Below are positions 1 through 8,452 of a DNA stretch of 64,000 bases, piece after piece (within the stretch, counting starts at the first letter, position 1; the number at the start of each line of letters is the position of its first letter). A program made the position numbers and the translations under genes. Location of the stretch: NCBI GenBank assembly GCA_022827195.1, contig JAJDTL010000028.1, positions 1-64,000 of the forward strand, in the 5' to 3' direction. The notes beneath the pieces were generated by a model. That model did not search any database. It was not told the DNA's origin and was given only the letters and a program-made list of their open reading frames with translations. Origin of the DNA: Caldilineaceae bacterium (GTDB lineage Bacteria > Chloroflexota > Anaerolineae > Caldilineales > Caldilineaceae).

Positions 1-79
1 CGTGATTCGTGATTCGTGATTCGTGATTCGTGATTCGTGATTCGTGATTCGTGATTCGTGATTCGTGATTCGTGATTCG
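1..79. repeat. Heptamer tandem array (GTGATTC, about 11 copies)
   Basis: The window opens inside a perfect tandem array of the 7-base unit CGTGATT, about 11 copies without a mismatch. The array runs off the left edge, so its full length is unknown. A 7-base period is shared with several degenerate repeats elsewhere in the window (236-263, 26022-26091, 53762-53810). No open frame or protein similarity is apparent here. Perfect identity suggests recent slippage expansion. Confidence 0.97.
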
Positions 80-93
80 AACTGCGGGAGCGA

Positions 94-160
94 CGCAGGC
101 ACGGTGGCGCTGGCACGACTGGCGTTGACGCGTCAGCTGGAATCGCGCAGGCACGGTGGC
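94..160. repeat. Pair of 15-base direct repeats
   Basis: The sequence CGCAGGCACGGTGGC occurs at 94-108 and again at 146-160, both in the non-coding DNA downstream of lexA. Two copies only; no function is evident. Confidence 0.7.
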
Positions 161-177
161 ATAACATAGGGGGGCGT

Positions 178-220
178 TGCGGGGGGAGTCCCCCCGCACA
201 AGGGAGGGCCGGAACGGCCC
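178..220. other. Two adjacent GC hairpins downstream of lexA
   Basis: Positions 178-198 form a 9-base-pair stem (TGCGGGGGG / CCCCCCGCA) with a 3-base loop. Positions 206-220 form a 6-base-pair stem (GGGCCG / CGGCCC) with loop GAA. They lie about 70-110 bases beyond the lexA stop. A T-tract is missing on either side, so intrinsic termination is possible but not shown. Confidence 0.5.
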
Positions 221-235
221 GACCGCCCAAGGGCA

Positions 236-263
236 GCGGCCGGTGGTCAGCGGCCGGTGGCTG
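236..263. repeat. Degenerate heptamer repeats (4 units)
   Basis: Four contiguous 7-base units read GCGGCCG, GTGGTCA, GCGGCCG, GTGGCTG. They belong to the same GTGGTCA-like family as the longer array at 26022-26091. Confidence 0.7.
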
Positions 264-287
264 GGAACTGGAGGGGAGGGTGGGCGG

Positions 288-986
288 CTATTCCAACTGG
301 CGGATGACCGACACGACTTTGCCCTTGACGCTGACTTCGGCGGCGGGCAGGAACATCTCCGGGTAGCTGGGGTTGGCCGGGCGGAGGCGGACCTGGTCGC
401 CTTCGAGGTAGAAATGTTTTAGGGTGGTCTCGTTCTGGGTGTCGATCCAGGCGGCGACCATTTCGCCGTTTTCGGCGCGCTCCTGGTGGCGGAGGATGAC
501 GATGTCGCCGTCGAGGACGCTGGCGTCGATCATCGAGTCGCCCTGGACGCGCAGTGCGTAGAGCTCGGCATGGTTGCGGTAGAGGGCCTCGTTGAGATCG
601 AGCCATTCGTCGGCACTGACATGGTCTGTGGTTTCGACCTGGATGGGCTGGCCGGCGGCGATGAAACCGAGGACGGGGACCTGGAAGAAACCCTGGAGCG
701 GACCGCCGCTGCCGGCGGAATCTGTGTCGGACGGCGCGCCGGTCAGGTCGGCGGCGAGCCCCAGCTCCTGTAGGCGCTCCCAGGCCAGGCTCAGGCCGCG
801 GCTGACCTCTTTGTCGCGGCGGATCAGCTCGTGGCGTTCCAGTTTGGTCAGGTTGTACTTGACGACGGAGGTGCTTGAGATGCCGCAGGCGCGGCCGATT
901 TCGCGAATGGTGGGCGGGTAGTTGTTGCTCCCGACGAAGTCGGCGATGAAGGCGAGCATGTTCTTTTGGCGTTCCGACAGTTTCAT
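288..986 (-). CDS. lexA: LexA repressor (SOS regulator)
   Basis: Transcriptional repressor of the SOS DNA-damage response that self-cleaves when stimulated by RecA filaments. The 232-residue protein has the N-terminal winged helix-turn-helix (about 1-65), a linker, and the S24 peptidase domain. Visible landmarks are the Ala111-Gly112 cleavage site in GFIAAGQP, the nucleophile Ser151 in QGDSMID and the general base Lys190 in ETTLKHF. It is somewhat longer than the usual 200-210 residues because of a Gly/Ser/Pro-rich linker around 80-98. The ATG start is preceded by GGAG eight bases upstream. A near-consensus promoter at 1097-1125 carries a palindromic operator in its spacer, consistent with autoregulation. 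The neighbouring nuclease gene is divergent. Confidence 0.96.
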   Translation of the reverse strand: MKLSERQKNMLAFIADFVGSNNYPPTIREIGRACGISSTSVVKYNLTKLERHELIRRDKEVSRGLSLAWERLQELGLAADLTGAPSDTDSAGSGGPLQGFFQVPVLGFIAAGQPIQVETTDHVSADEWLDLNEALYRNHAELYALRVQGDSMIDASVLDGDIVILRHQERAENGEMVAAWIDTQNETTLKHFYLEGDQVRLRPANPSYPEMFLPAAEVSVKGKVVSVIRQLE

Positions 987-1096
987 GGCTATGCTCCTAG
1001 CATGTTGATGGATGCGCCTTGGCTTGAAACTCGGGGCGCAGCTTGTGGACGCTGGAATATCCCAAAGATTTCAAGCAATTCCCAAACGTTATCCCA

Positions 1097-1125
1097 AGTA
1101 TACAAGAACATCTGTGCGGTGTCAA
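1097..1125 (-). promoter_or_regulatory. lexA promoter, sigma-70 type
   Basis: On the minus strand TTGACA (1120-1125) and TATACT (1097-1102) are separated by exactly 17 bases, a full -35 match and a 5/6 -10 match. The predicted transcript starts about 100 bases upstream of the lexA ATG. The spacer contains the operator-like sequence at 1106-1117. Confidence 0.85.
1106..1117. promoter_or_regulatory. Candidate LexA box 1
   Basis: GAACATCTGTGC matches seven of the eight fixed bases of the Gram-positive SOS box GAAC-N4-GTTC. It sits between the -35 and -10 boxes of the lexA promoter, the classical place for autorepression. A second copy in opposite orientation is at 1136-1147 and a third at the ssb promoter (9916-9927). 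Confidence 0.65.
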
Positions 1126-1135
1126 GTCCTTGCCC

Positions 1136-1147
1136 GCACGAATGTTC
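1136..1147. promoter_or_regulatory. Candidate LexA box 2
   Basis: GCACGAATGTTC is the reverse complement of GAACATTCGTGC, differing from box 1 only in the two central bases. Its centre is 30 bases from box 1, about three helical turns. It lies upstream of the lexA -35 box and 33 bases before the ATG of the divergent nuclease gene, so it could act on both. Confidence 0.6.
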
Positions 1148-1179
1148 CAGGATGAGGACAGGCAGAGGAGGAGCGTTCG

Positions 1180-2586
1180 ATGCGGCTGACATTTCACGGT
1201 GCGGCGCAAGAGGTGACGGGGTCGATGCACCTGTTGGAGGTGAACGGGCAGCGGATTCTGCTGGACTGCGGGCTATACCAGGGGCGGCGGGGCGACACGT
1301 ACGCGCGCAATCTGAACTTTCCGTGGGAGGCGGAGTCGATCGATTGCGTTGTGCTGAGCCACGCGCATATCGATCACACGGGCAAGCTGCCCAACCTGGT
1401 CAAGCAGGGCTTCAGCGGCAATGTCTGGTGTACGGCGGCGACGCGCAATCTCTCGGCCTATATGCTGTTGGACAGCGGCTACATCCAGGAGAAGGATGTA
1501 GAGTATCTCAACCGGAGGCGGAGCCGGAAGGGTGAGCCGCCGGTCGAGCCGATCTACACGCAGGCGGATGCGCGGGAGACGCTGCCGTTGTTTGTCAGCG
1601 TCGGGGAAGGGCGGCCGGTACCGATCGCCAACGGCGTGAAACTGACGTTTCACAACGCGGGACATATTCTGGGTTCGGCAGTTGTAGAACTGGATATCGA
1701 GGAGTTTGCCAGCGGCAAGAGGTGGCGGGTGGTATTCAGCGGTGACCTTGGCCGGGACGAGATTGCGCTGCTGCGCAGCCCGACGATCGTCTCGCAGGCT
1801 GATCTGCTGATCATGGAGAGCACTTACGGCGGGCGTCTGCACGGGCACTACGAGGCGGCGCAGAGGCGGTTGCGGGATGTCGTGTGCAGGACGGCGCGGC
1901 GGCGGGGCAAGGTGATCATCCCCTCGTTTGCGGTGGGCCGCACGCAGGAGATCGTCTATGCCCTGAACCAGCTGGACGCGCAGGGCGACATCCCTGAGAT
2001 TCCTGTCTATGTGGACAGTCCGTTGGCGGTGAATGCAACGGACGTATTCCGCATGCACCCGGAGTCGTGGGACACGAACGTGAGGGCGTTTCTGGAGGAT
2101 GGGCGGCGGCGGAGCCCGTTCGACTATCCGCGCATCGAGTATGTGCGGGAGGTGCGACGCAGCAAGCAGCTGAACCACATGACGGAGCCGGCGATTATTA
2201 TCAGCGCCAGCGGCATGGCGGAGAGCGGGCGCGTTCTGCACCACTTGAAGAACAATATAGGCCAAGCGGAAAACACGGTTCTGTTCGTCAGTTTTCAGGC
2301 GCAGCACACGCTAGGACGGCGGATTCTGGAGGGGAACGGGACGGTGCGGATTTTCGGCGAGGCGTACGACGTGCGGGCGGAGGTGGCGCGCATCAACGGC
2401 TACAGCGCGCACGCGGACCACGCGGAGCTGCTGGCGTGGGCGTCGCAGTTCGACCGGGGGCGTCTGCAACAGGTCTTTCTTGTCCACGGTGAGGCGGAGG
2501 GGACCAGCGCGCTGGCGAAAGAGTTACGCGAGCAGGGTCACGGCAACGTGGTCGCGCCTACCTTGCACGGGTCGTTCGAGCTTTGA
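1180..2586 (+). CDS. Beta-CASP metallo-beta-lactamase nuclease (RNA-processing exonuclease family)
   Basis: Predicted zinc-dependent RNase/DNA nuclease of the CPSF73-like beta-CASP group, cytoplasmic, 468 residues. The metallo-beta-lactamase signature HAHIDHTG is at residues 61-68 and supplies metal ligands. Other ligands are expected at the H of NAGHILGSA and the D of SGDLGRDE. The beta-CASP insert follows ([10 protein letters not shown]), and the C-terminal RMMBL segment is [13 protein letters not shown]. An AGGAGG Shine-Dalgarno lies about eight bases before the ATG. The gene is divergent from lexA and shares the intergenic region with two LexA-box-like motifs, which makes damage-linked expression possible but unproven. 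It is the ordinary length for the bacterial YSH1-type proteins. Confidence 0.9.
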   Translation: MRLTFHGAAQEVTGSMHLLEVNGQRILLDCGLYQGRRGDTYARNLNFPWEAESIDCVVLSHAHIDHTGKLPNLVKQGFSGNVWCTAATRNLSAYMLLDSGYIQEKDVEYLNRRRSRKGEPPVEPIYTQADARETLPLFVSVGEGRPVPIANGVKLTFHNAGHILGSAVVELDIEEFASGKRWRVVFSGDLGRDEIALLRSPTIVSQADLLIMESTYGGRLHGHYEAAQRRLRDVVCRTARRRGKVIIPSFAVGRTQEIVYALNQLDAQGDIPEIPVYVDSPLAVNATDVFRMHPESWDTNVRAFLEDGRRRSPFDYPRIEYVREVRRSKQLNHMTEPAIIISASGMAESGRVLHHLKNNIGQAENTVLFVSFQAQHTLGRRILEGNGTVRIFGEAYDVRAEVARINGYSAHADHAELLAWASQFDRGRLQQVFLVHGEAEGTSALAKELREQGHGNVVAPTLHGSFEL

Positions 2587-2616
2587 AACGCCGCCCGGCG
2601 GGGGCGCTGCTCCGGA

Positions 2617-3486
2617 TCAGCAGCCGGCCAGGAAGCGGGCGCCGTACAGAATGCCCTGCCGTTCGGTCTCTTCGGTCCCGTTAAAGTTGGCGTCTTCCAG
2701 CTCGATGGAGATGCAGCCGCTGAAACCGTGTTCCTCAAGGATGCGGAGTCCCTCCGTCCAGCGGAAGAGTCCATGCCCGGGAATCGTATAGCGCCAGCTG
2801 TGGGCGCCAAACCTGATGGGCTCGCTGAAGGTTGCGGGCTGTTCGTGGCCGTACTCGTAGAAGTTTTCGGCCAGGAGTTCGGTGTCCTTGCCGTGAACGT
2901 GCTGGACGCGATCGACGAACTCCTCGAGGAAGCGCAGCGGGTCGATGCCCATGCGAATCAGATGGGAGGGGTCGTAGTTGACGCTCATGGACGGCGAAGG
3001 GACGTCGCGGAAAAAGGCGCGGTAGGTCTCCGGGGTGCAGCAGAGCGCGCCGGGGCCGGGCCAGCCTTCGATGACGTAGTGGGAGCCGCTTTCTTCGAGG
3101 ACGCTGGCAAGCGCAGTATAACTCTCGACCATGTAGCCGTAGTTTTCGGCACGCGGGAGCTCCGGATTGTCAGGCAACATGACTTCGAAGAAGTTTTGGG
3201 GGCCGTCGGCGGTGCAGGCGCGGATACATTCGCTGTTGCGGGCGAGCGCGGCGGCGCGGCGTGCCGGGTCGGCGGCGATCATGCCTTTGTGGTCGGGCAG
3301 GTCGATGGAGCCGATGCGCAGACCGGCAGCTGCGACTGCGCTTACGGCTTCGGCGGAACTGTGGTTGAGGTCGATGACCTCAAGGTCGTTTCGGACGGCC
3401 CATTCCAGTACGGATTGGAGGTCGCGCTGCCAGGGGGACTTGACCTGACGGAAGCCGATGGGGATGCTGCCTGTTCGCGTTTTCAT
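2617..3486 (-). CDS. Sugar phosphate isomerase/epimerase (TIM barrel)
   Basis: A 289-residue xylose-isomerase-like TIM barrel (AP-endonuclease 2 fold). Typical features are the early strand-loop ending in VIDLNHSSAEAV, the acidic strand end SVNYDPSHLIRMG with an Asp/His pair, the HVHGKDTEL segment with the His-x-His-x-Lys-Asp pattern, and a final acidic strand GCISIELEDANF. These are the metal-binding positions of the family. The substrate cannot be told; neighbours give no clear pathway. It is convergent with the nuclease gene, ending 30 bases after it. Two similar but distinct paralogues occur at 51224-52078 and 55526-56419. Confidence 0.85.
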   Translation of the reverse strand: MKTRTGSIPIGFRQVKSPWQRDLQSVLEWAVRNDLEVIDLNHSSAEAVSAVAAAGLRIGSIDLPDHKGMIAADPARRAAALARNSECIRACTADGPQNFFEVMLPDNPELPRAENYGYMVESYTALASVLEESGSHYVIEGWPGPGALCCTPETYRAFFRDVPSPSMSVNYDPSHLIRMGIDPLRFLEEFVDRVQHVHGKDTELLAENFYEYGHEQPATFSEPIRFGAHSWRYTIPGHGLFRWTEGLRILEEHGFSGCISIELEDANFNGTEETERQGILYGARFLAGC

Positions 3487-3579
3487 TGGGAAGGTCCTTT
3501 GGCATCGGTTGAAGTACGGGTCGCGTCATTATGACACAGACCTTGTGGATGGGCTCATTCCGGGGGAGACATCAGCTGT

Positions 3580-4170
3580 ATGGGATTCTATGACGAAGAG
3601 AGGAACATCGAAACATACGTTGAGATGGCGGAGGGATTGGACGGAAGAGAACTGGTAGACGTTTTGAAGAAGCACCTGGCGCCCGGCTCGACGGTGCTGG
3701 AGTTAGGCATGGGGCCGGGAAAGGACCTTGCCCTGCTTGCGGAGGCGTTCGCCGCGACCGGATCCGACCGGTCGCAAGCTTTTTTGCATCGCTATCGACG
3801 GGCCCACCCGGATGCGGAACTGCTCTTTCTGGATGCGGTGACGTTGGAGACGGAGCAACGGTTTGACGCCATCTTTTCCAACAAAGTGCTGCATCATCTA
3901 AGTGTGGGTGAGTTGCGGAGATCATTACAGCGGCAGGCGGCGATATTGAACGCGAACGGCCTGGTATTGCACTCATTCTGGTTCGGGGAGGGAGCGGAGG
4001 AAAACCACGGTCTGCGGTTCACGTATTATACAGACTCGACGCTTACGGCCGTCGTCGTCCCGGAGTTCGCCAAGGTTGCGTGTGTCCGGTACAGGGAGAT
4101 AGAAGAGGGTGTCTCGCTCTATCTTCTCTTGCGCCGATCTTCCAACAGTTTGCCTACCCCTGTGCGGTAG
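3580..4170 (+). CDS. Class I SAM-dependent methyltransferase
   Basis: A 196-residue Rossmann-fold methyltransferase. Motif I is LELGMGPGKDLALL (about residues 46-59), followed by the acidic end of strand 2 (TGSDRSQAF) and motif IV-like AIFSNKVLHHLS. The C-terminal part resembles a small-molecule methyltransferase with no extra domains. The substrate is unknown. The purine-rich GGGGGAG lies about 11 bases before the ATG, a rather long spacing. The gene is divergent from the isomerase and its last 17 bases overlap the end of the convergent rhodanese gene. Confidence 0.8.
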   Translation: MGFYDEERNIETYVEMAEGLDGRELVDVLKKHLAPGSTVLELGMGPGKDLALLAEAFAATGSDRSQAFLHRYRRAHPDAELLFLDAVTLETEQRFDAIFSNKVLHHLSVGELRRSLQRQAAILNANGLVLHSFWFGEGAEENHGLRFTYYTDSTLTAVVVPEFAKVACVRYREIEEGVSLYLLLRRSSNSLPTPVR

Positions 4171-5035
4171 GCCGGGCAGGATCTGTGATCCATTCGCTCC
4201 AGGAGCCGGGGTAGAGGCGGGCTTCGCCGATGCCGGCGTGTTCGAGGGCGAGGGCGTTGTGGCAGGCGGAGACGCCGGAGCCGCAGTAGAAGATCAGTTC
4301 TGAGGGGGGCCTGTTGCCCATGACTTGACCGAAGCGGGCGGCCAGCTCTGCGGGTTCGCGGAAGAGGCCGTCGCGCAGGTTGCCGTCGTATGGCAGGTTG
4401 GAGGCGCCGGGGATGTGGCCGCCGACGGGGTCGAGCGTCTCGTTTTCGCCGCGGAAGCGGTCGGCGGCGCGGGCGTCGATGACGAGCGCGGCGCCGCTGG
4501 CGGTTTTGGCGAGCATTTCGGCGGCGTCGACGACGAGTTCGGGTCGGGGGTTGGCAGTGAAGCTGGCGTTTACAGGGGTTTCAACGCCTTCGCCGGTGGG
4601 CAGGGAGGCTGCGGTCCAGGCGGCCCAGCCGCCGTCGAGCACTGCGACGGCTTCGTGGCCGAGCCAGCGCATCATCCACCACATGCGGGCGGCCATCGAG
4701 CCGCTGCCGTCGTCGTAGACGATAACCTGGGCGCTGTTGCCTATGCCGAGGCGGGCGAGAGTACGGGCGAAGTCGGCTGCCTCGGGCAGGGGATGACGAC
4801 CGGTGCGGCCGGGCAGGATCGGCCCTGACAGATCCTCATCCAGATGGGCATACAGTGCGCCGGGAATGTGGCTGTGGGCGTAGGCGCGGCGGCCGGCCTC
4901 GGTGTCGCGCAGGTCAAAACGGCAGTCGACGATGCGGAGGTGGCTTGCGGCGGGGCCGTCTGCGGCTGCGAGCGCGTGCGAAAGTTGGGCGCAGCTGATG
5001 AGGGTGCGGAACGGTTGGTCCTGTTCGTTGGGCAT
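4154..5035 (-). CDS. Two-domain rhodanese sulfurtransferase (3-mercaptopyruvate sulfurtransferase-like)
   Basis: Transfers sulfane sulfur from thiosulfate or 3-mercaptopyruvate to a thiophilic acceptor. The 293-residue protein has two rhodanese modules: an inactive N-terminal one with the GHIPGA-type signature (HSHIPGALYAHLD) and a C-terminal catalytic one with HIPGASNLPY. The active-site loop is CGSGVSA with Cys251. A CGSGV(S/T)A loop favours mercaptopyruvate over thiosulfate in this family, where rhodaneses proper have CRxGx(R/T). The 3-prime ends of this gene and the methyltransferase overlap by 17 bases tail to tail. Confidence 0.92.
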   Translation of the reverse strand: MPNEQDQPFRTLISCAQLSHALAAADGPAASHLRIVDCRFDLRDTEAGRRAYAHSHIPGALYAHLDEDLSGPILPGRTGRHPLPEAADFARTLARLGIGNSAQVIVYDDGSGSMAARMWWMMRWLGHEAVAVLDGGWAAWTAASLPTGEGVETPVNASFTANPRPELVVDAAEMLAKTASGAALVIDARAADRFRGENETLDPVGGHIPGASNLPYDGNLRDGLFREPAELAARFGQVMGNRPPSELIFYCGSGVSACHNALALEHAGIGEARLYPGSWSEWITDPARPTAQG

Positions 5036-5173
5036 CTATTTGGACTCCTTTTGGTAGTTTTGAGTGTCTGGCTCTTCGCTTTTAGTTCGTTGCGTGGAGG
5101 CAGCTGGGACAGTGGCTTTCAGTCAGGTTTGTGGCCGAAGGGGCAGGCCGCGGAGGGCGTATGGGGGCGGTGT

Positions 5174-5938
5174 CTACTCCTGCACGTCGTCGAATAGGAC
5201 GGCGTGCACGACCTTGGGGCCGTGAACGCCCATGGTGAGATTTCCTTCCAGGTCGGCTGACTTGCTGGGGCCGGTGACGATTGAGATGTTGCGGCTACGG
5301 CGGATGTAGGCGTCGAGGCCGCCGGCGTAGCGCATTTCGGCGAGCCAGTCTTCGGCGGTGGCGAAGAGGCGGCTGAAGGGGATCACGACCAGGTGGCGGA
5401 AGGGGGTCAGGCTGGCGGCGCGAGCGTTGGCGCCGCCGGCGCCGACGACGAATGAGCCGGTGCTAGCAAAGGCTGCTTCAACGGTGGTGATTCCGGCCCG
5501 AACCGGCCGGATGCGCTCGCGCTGCTCCGGGTCATGCAGGTCGGTCGGTTCGATCAGCTTGAAGCCCGTTTCTTTGAGGACGTGCGTCAGGCCGTCAAGG
5601 TGCAGCTGCGCCGGCGGCCAGCAGAGCACATTCCAGTCCTCGGCGCGTTCGGCGTCGACGGTCTTGCGGGCCGCCTGCTCTTCTTCCACCCAGGTTTGCA
5701 GGCGAGAGACGATGGCGAGGCGGGTTTCTGTAACGGTCTCCAACAGTTCACAGGTCCCCTTGACCGCGGCGAGCTCCTGGGCGAAGCGTTCGGCCTGGGC
5801 CCAGAGGCCGCCTGGGGCGCTGGTGACTGTCATGCGGTCGGCCTGAGTCAGGGGGGGACTTTCGAGGGAGGGAAAGGGCAGGTCCGGCTGGCGGAGGGTT
5901 TCGCGCAGGCGGGCGAGGATGTTGTCGCGTGTGCTCAT
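5174..5938 (-). CDS. lutC: LutC-like lactate utilisation protein (LUD domain)
   Basis: Third gene of a lutABC-type operon that oxidises L-lactate to pyruvate without the classical flavin dehydrogenase. The protein is about 254 residues with one LUD domain; the conserved GITTVEAAFASTGSFVVG and the SADLEGNLTMGVHGP stretch near the C-terminus are diagnostic. I place the start at the ATG at 5936-5938 (MSTRDNILARL); an in-frame TTG six codons upstream is possible. It lies 39 bases after lutB on the same strand. No Fe-S motif is present, as expected for LutC. Confidence 0.93.
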   Translation of the reverse strand: MSTRDNILARLRETLRQPDLPFPSLESPPLTQADRMTVTSAPGGLWAQAERFAQELAAVKGTCELLETVTETRLAIVSRLQTWVEEEQAARKTVDAERAEDWNVLCWPPAQLHLDGLTHVLKETGFKLIEPTDLHDPEQRERIRPVRAGITTVEAAFASTGSFVVGAGGANARAASLTPFRHLVVIPFSRLFATAEDWLAEMRYAGGLDAYIRRSRNISIVTGPSKSADLEGNLTMGVHGPKVVHAVLFDDVQE

Positions 5939-5977
5939 GGGTCGTTTTCCGATCAACGTGGTCTGGCCGGGCGTTTC

Positions 5978-7405
5978 TCAGGCCCGCCGGCGTACCTTAC
6001 TGCGCTCTCTCCACCAGTCACGAAAGCTCTTGCGGGCGAACGGGGCGAAGTCGCGGTAGGCGGTCCAGCCATTCAGCGGCGGCGGCATGAATTTGATGTT
6101 GCCGCCGCTCATGCCGGCGTAGACGTTCGAGCCGATGCCGGCGAGTTTGCCGAGACTCTCGTACATGCGGCGGCTGCTCATCAGTGCGCTGTAGCTCTTA
6201 ATGCCGAGCGCCTCGGTTGTCGGGCCGGCGCCCTGCTGCACGAGATCGGAGCGGAGGTCGAGCAGTAGGCGTGGCAGGTCGATTTTAACCGGGCAGGCCT
6301 CGCGACAGGCGCCGCAGAGCGAGGTGGCATGCGGCAACTCCTTGAAGCGGGCGATCTCCGGGGCCAGGGCGGGCGTGATGACGGCGCCGATAGGGCCGTT
6401 GTAGGTGCTGCCATAGGCGTGGCCGCCGATCTCCTGGTAGACGGGGCAGGCGTTGAGACAGGCGCCGCAGCGGATGCACATGAGCGCCTCGCCGTAGCCG
6501 CGGGCGAACATGCGGGTGCGGCCGTTGTCGAGCAGGACGACGTGCACCTGTTCGGGGCCGTCGACATCGCCAGGGCGGCGCGGCCCGCTGGTCATCGAGC
6601 AGTAGACTGTAAACTTCTGCCCGGTTGCGCTGCGGCAGAGGGCTTGGAGTTGGAGGAAGGCGTCTTCAACTGTGGGGACGAGTTTTTCGATGCCCATCAC
6701 GGCGACGTAGACGCGCGGCATGCTGCTGACCATGCGGCCGTTGCCCTCGTTGGTGACGATGCAGATGGTCCCGGTTTCGGCGATGGCGAAGTTACAGCCG
6801 GTGATGCCGATGTCGGCGGCGAAGAACTCTTTGCGGAGCCGGGCGCGTGCCAGCGAGGTCATTTTCGACGGGTCGCGCGTGGCCGGCATATCAAGCTTTT
6901 CCTGGAAGACGTCGGCGATTTCTTCCAGCCGTTTGTGGATCACCGGGGCGACGATGTGGCTGGGGGGCTCTTCGGCCAGCTGGATGATGTACTCGCCGAG
7001 GTCTGTCTCGACGACGCGCAGGCCTGCCTCTTCCAAGGCGTGGTTGAGGTGAATCTCTTCGGTGGCCATGGATTTGGCCTTGACGACCAGTTTGGCGCTG
7101 TTCTGCAGCGCGATATCTTTAACGATTTGCTGCGCATCTTCGATGCCCTCGGCCCAGTGGACGACGCAGCCGTTCTGACGCAGGTTCGTTTCAAGATCCT
7201 GGAGATAGTCGGGCCAGTTGCGCAGCACATTTTGCTTCATTTGGCGTAGCTGAGAGCGCAGCCTCTCGCCTTCAATTTCGTCCATGGAGGCGTTGCGGGC
7301 GTTGGCCATGCGGTCGGTCGCCTTGCTGACGGCGACGCGGAGATTTGGGTCGCCCAGCGCTTGGCGGACACGATCTTTGTAGGGGGCATGGATATCTACT
7401 TGCAT
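5978..7405 (-). CDS. lutB: LutB-like iron-sulfur lactate utilisation protein
   Basis: Fe-S/LUD subunit of the L-lactate oxidation complex, 475 residues. The N-terminal LUD domain (about 60-300) contains GITGCNFAIAETGTICIVTN. Two 4Fe-4S ferredoxin-type clusters follow: Cys310, 313, 316 and 320 (CIRCGACLNACPVY) and Cys364, 367 and 371 (CGACREACPVKIDLP). A C-terminal tail rich in basic residues completes the usual length. It lies between lutA and lutC in the standard gene order. Confidence 0.95.
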   Translation of the reverse strand: MQVDIHAPYKDRVRQALGDPNLRVAVSKATDRMANARNASMDEIEGERLRSQLRQMKQNVLRNWPDYLQDLETNLRQNGCVVHWAEGIEDAQQIVKDIALQNSAKLVVKAKSMATEEIHLNHALEEAGLRVVETDLGEYIIQLAEEPPSHIVAPVIHKRLEEIADVFQEKLDMPATRDPSKMTSLARARLRKEFFAADIGITGCNFAIAETGTICIVTNEGNGRMVSSMPRVYVAVMGIEKLVPTVEDAFLQLQALCRSATGQKFTVYCSMTSGPRRPGDVDGPEQVHVVLLDNGRTRMFARGYGEALMCIRCGACLNACPVYQEIGGHAYGSTYNGPIGAVITPALAPEIARFKELPHATSLCGACREACPVKIDLPRLLLDLRSDLVQQGAGPTTEALGIKSYSALMSSRRMYESLGKLAGIGSNVYAGMSGGNIKFMPPPLNGWTAYRDFAPFARKSFRDWWRERSKVRRRA

Positions 7406-7492
7406 CGAAGTCGTTCCTGTTGGCCGGTCGTGTGCGATTGCGGGCCGAGGATGGAGCAGGAGCCGGCCTGTGTCGAGTGGGCCGGCACCAGT

Positions 7493-8344
7493 TCAGGAGA
7501 CATCGCCCCAGCGCCGCGGATGGTCGGCGGGCGTCGGGCCCGGTTCGGTCGGCGGACGCAGGTGACTGCCGAAATGGTTATTCAGGATTTCGGCGATATG
7601 CTGGGCGCGGCAGTCAACGCCCTCGCGACTGAGTATGCCGTTGATGTGGGTCATGCAGCTGACATCGCCGAGAACGATGGCGTCGGCGCCGCTCTGTTGG
7701 GCGCAACGGGCCTTTGCCCGTCCCATTGCGGCACTGATGCCACTATTTTTGATGGCGAAGAGCCCGCCGAACCCGCAGCAGTCGTGGGCGTGCGGCAAGT
7801 CGACGAGTTCGAGACCCTCCACACCGGCCAGCAGTTTACGCGGCTGCTCATCGACGCCCAGCTCGCGGAAGAGATGGCAGCAGGGATGGTAGGCGGCCTT
7901 GCCCTGCAGTTTGGCTCCGGTGCTCACCAGGCCAAGCACATCGACCAGGAACTCGGTCAACTCGAATGTTACGGATGCCAGCCGCTGGGCCTGAATAGAC
8001 AGGTCCGGTTCGTTCGACTCCTGGAAGATAACCTCGTAGAAGTGGCTGATCATGGTGGCGCAGCTGCCGGAGGGCGCGACGATGGCGTCGACTTCGCCGC
8101 TGTCGACGAGGGGCCCGAAGATCGAAATGAAGCGCCGGGCCAGCTTGCGCGCCTCGTTGCGGTACCCGGCGTTGAAGGCCGGCTGCCCGCAACATGTCTG
8201 CTCCTCGGGGAAGAGGACCTGGATACCGTTCTTCTCCAACAGCTCGCAGGCTGCGATGCCTACGTTGGGATAGAGCATGTCGACCATGCAGGTAACAAAG
8301 AGAGCGACGCGCTCGGGTCTTTTTTCAAATGTGGCTTTGTGCAT
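7493..8344 (-). CDS. lutA: LutA-like Fe-S oxidoreductase (CCG domains)
   Basis: First gene of the lut operon. The protein (about 283 residues from the ATG at 8342-8344, MHKATFEKRPERVALFV) has two cysteine-rich CCG domains. The first contains CMVDMLYP and TCCGQPAFNAG; the second CCHLFRELG and DCCGFGGLFAIK. These bind a non-cubane or 4Fe-4S centre in the heterodisulfide-reductase-like family. The frame is open 29 codons further upstream, but that stretch lacks conserved residues. Electron transfer to the quinone pool is assumed by analogy with Bacillus LutABC. It ends 87 bases before lutB. Confidence 0.93.
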   Translation of the reverse strand: MHKATFEKRPERVALFVTCMVDMLYPNVGIAACELLEKNGIQVLFPEEQTCCGQPAFNAGYRNEARKLARRFISIFGPLVDSGEVDAIVAPSGSCATMISHFYEVIFQESNEPDLSIQAQRLASVTFELTEFLVDVLGLVSTGAKLQGKAAYHPCCHLFRELGVDEQPRKLLAGVEGLELVDLPHAHDCCGFGGLFAIKNSGISAAMGRAKARCAQQSGADAIVLGDVSCMTHINGILSREGVDCRAQHIAEILNNHFGSHLRPPTEPGPTPADHPRRWGDVS

Positions 8345-8452
8345 GGGATGGTCCGCTCTTCTCACTGCGTTGCGTGGTGCGAACTGGGTTCTTGACGGTT
8401 CGGAAGACCTCGCGACAGTCGACTGCGGCAATGCTGCGGCGCGGAGATCAGT

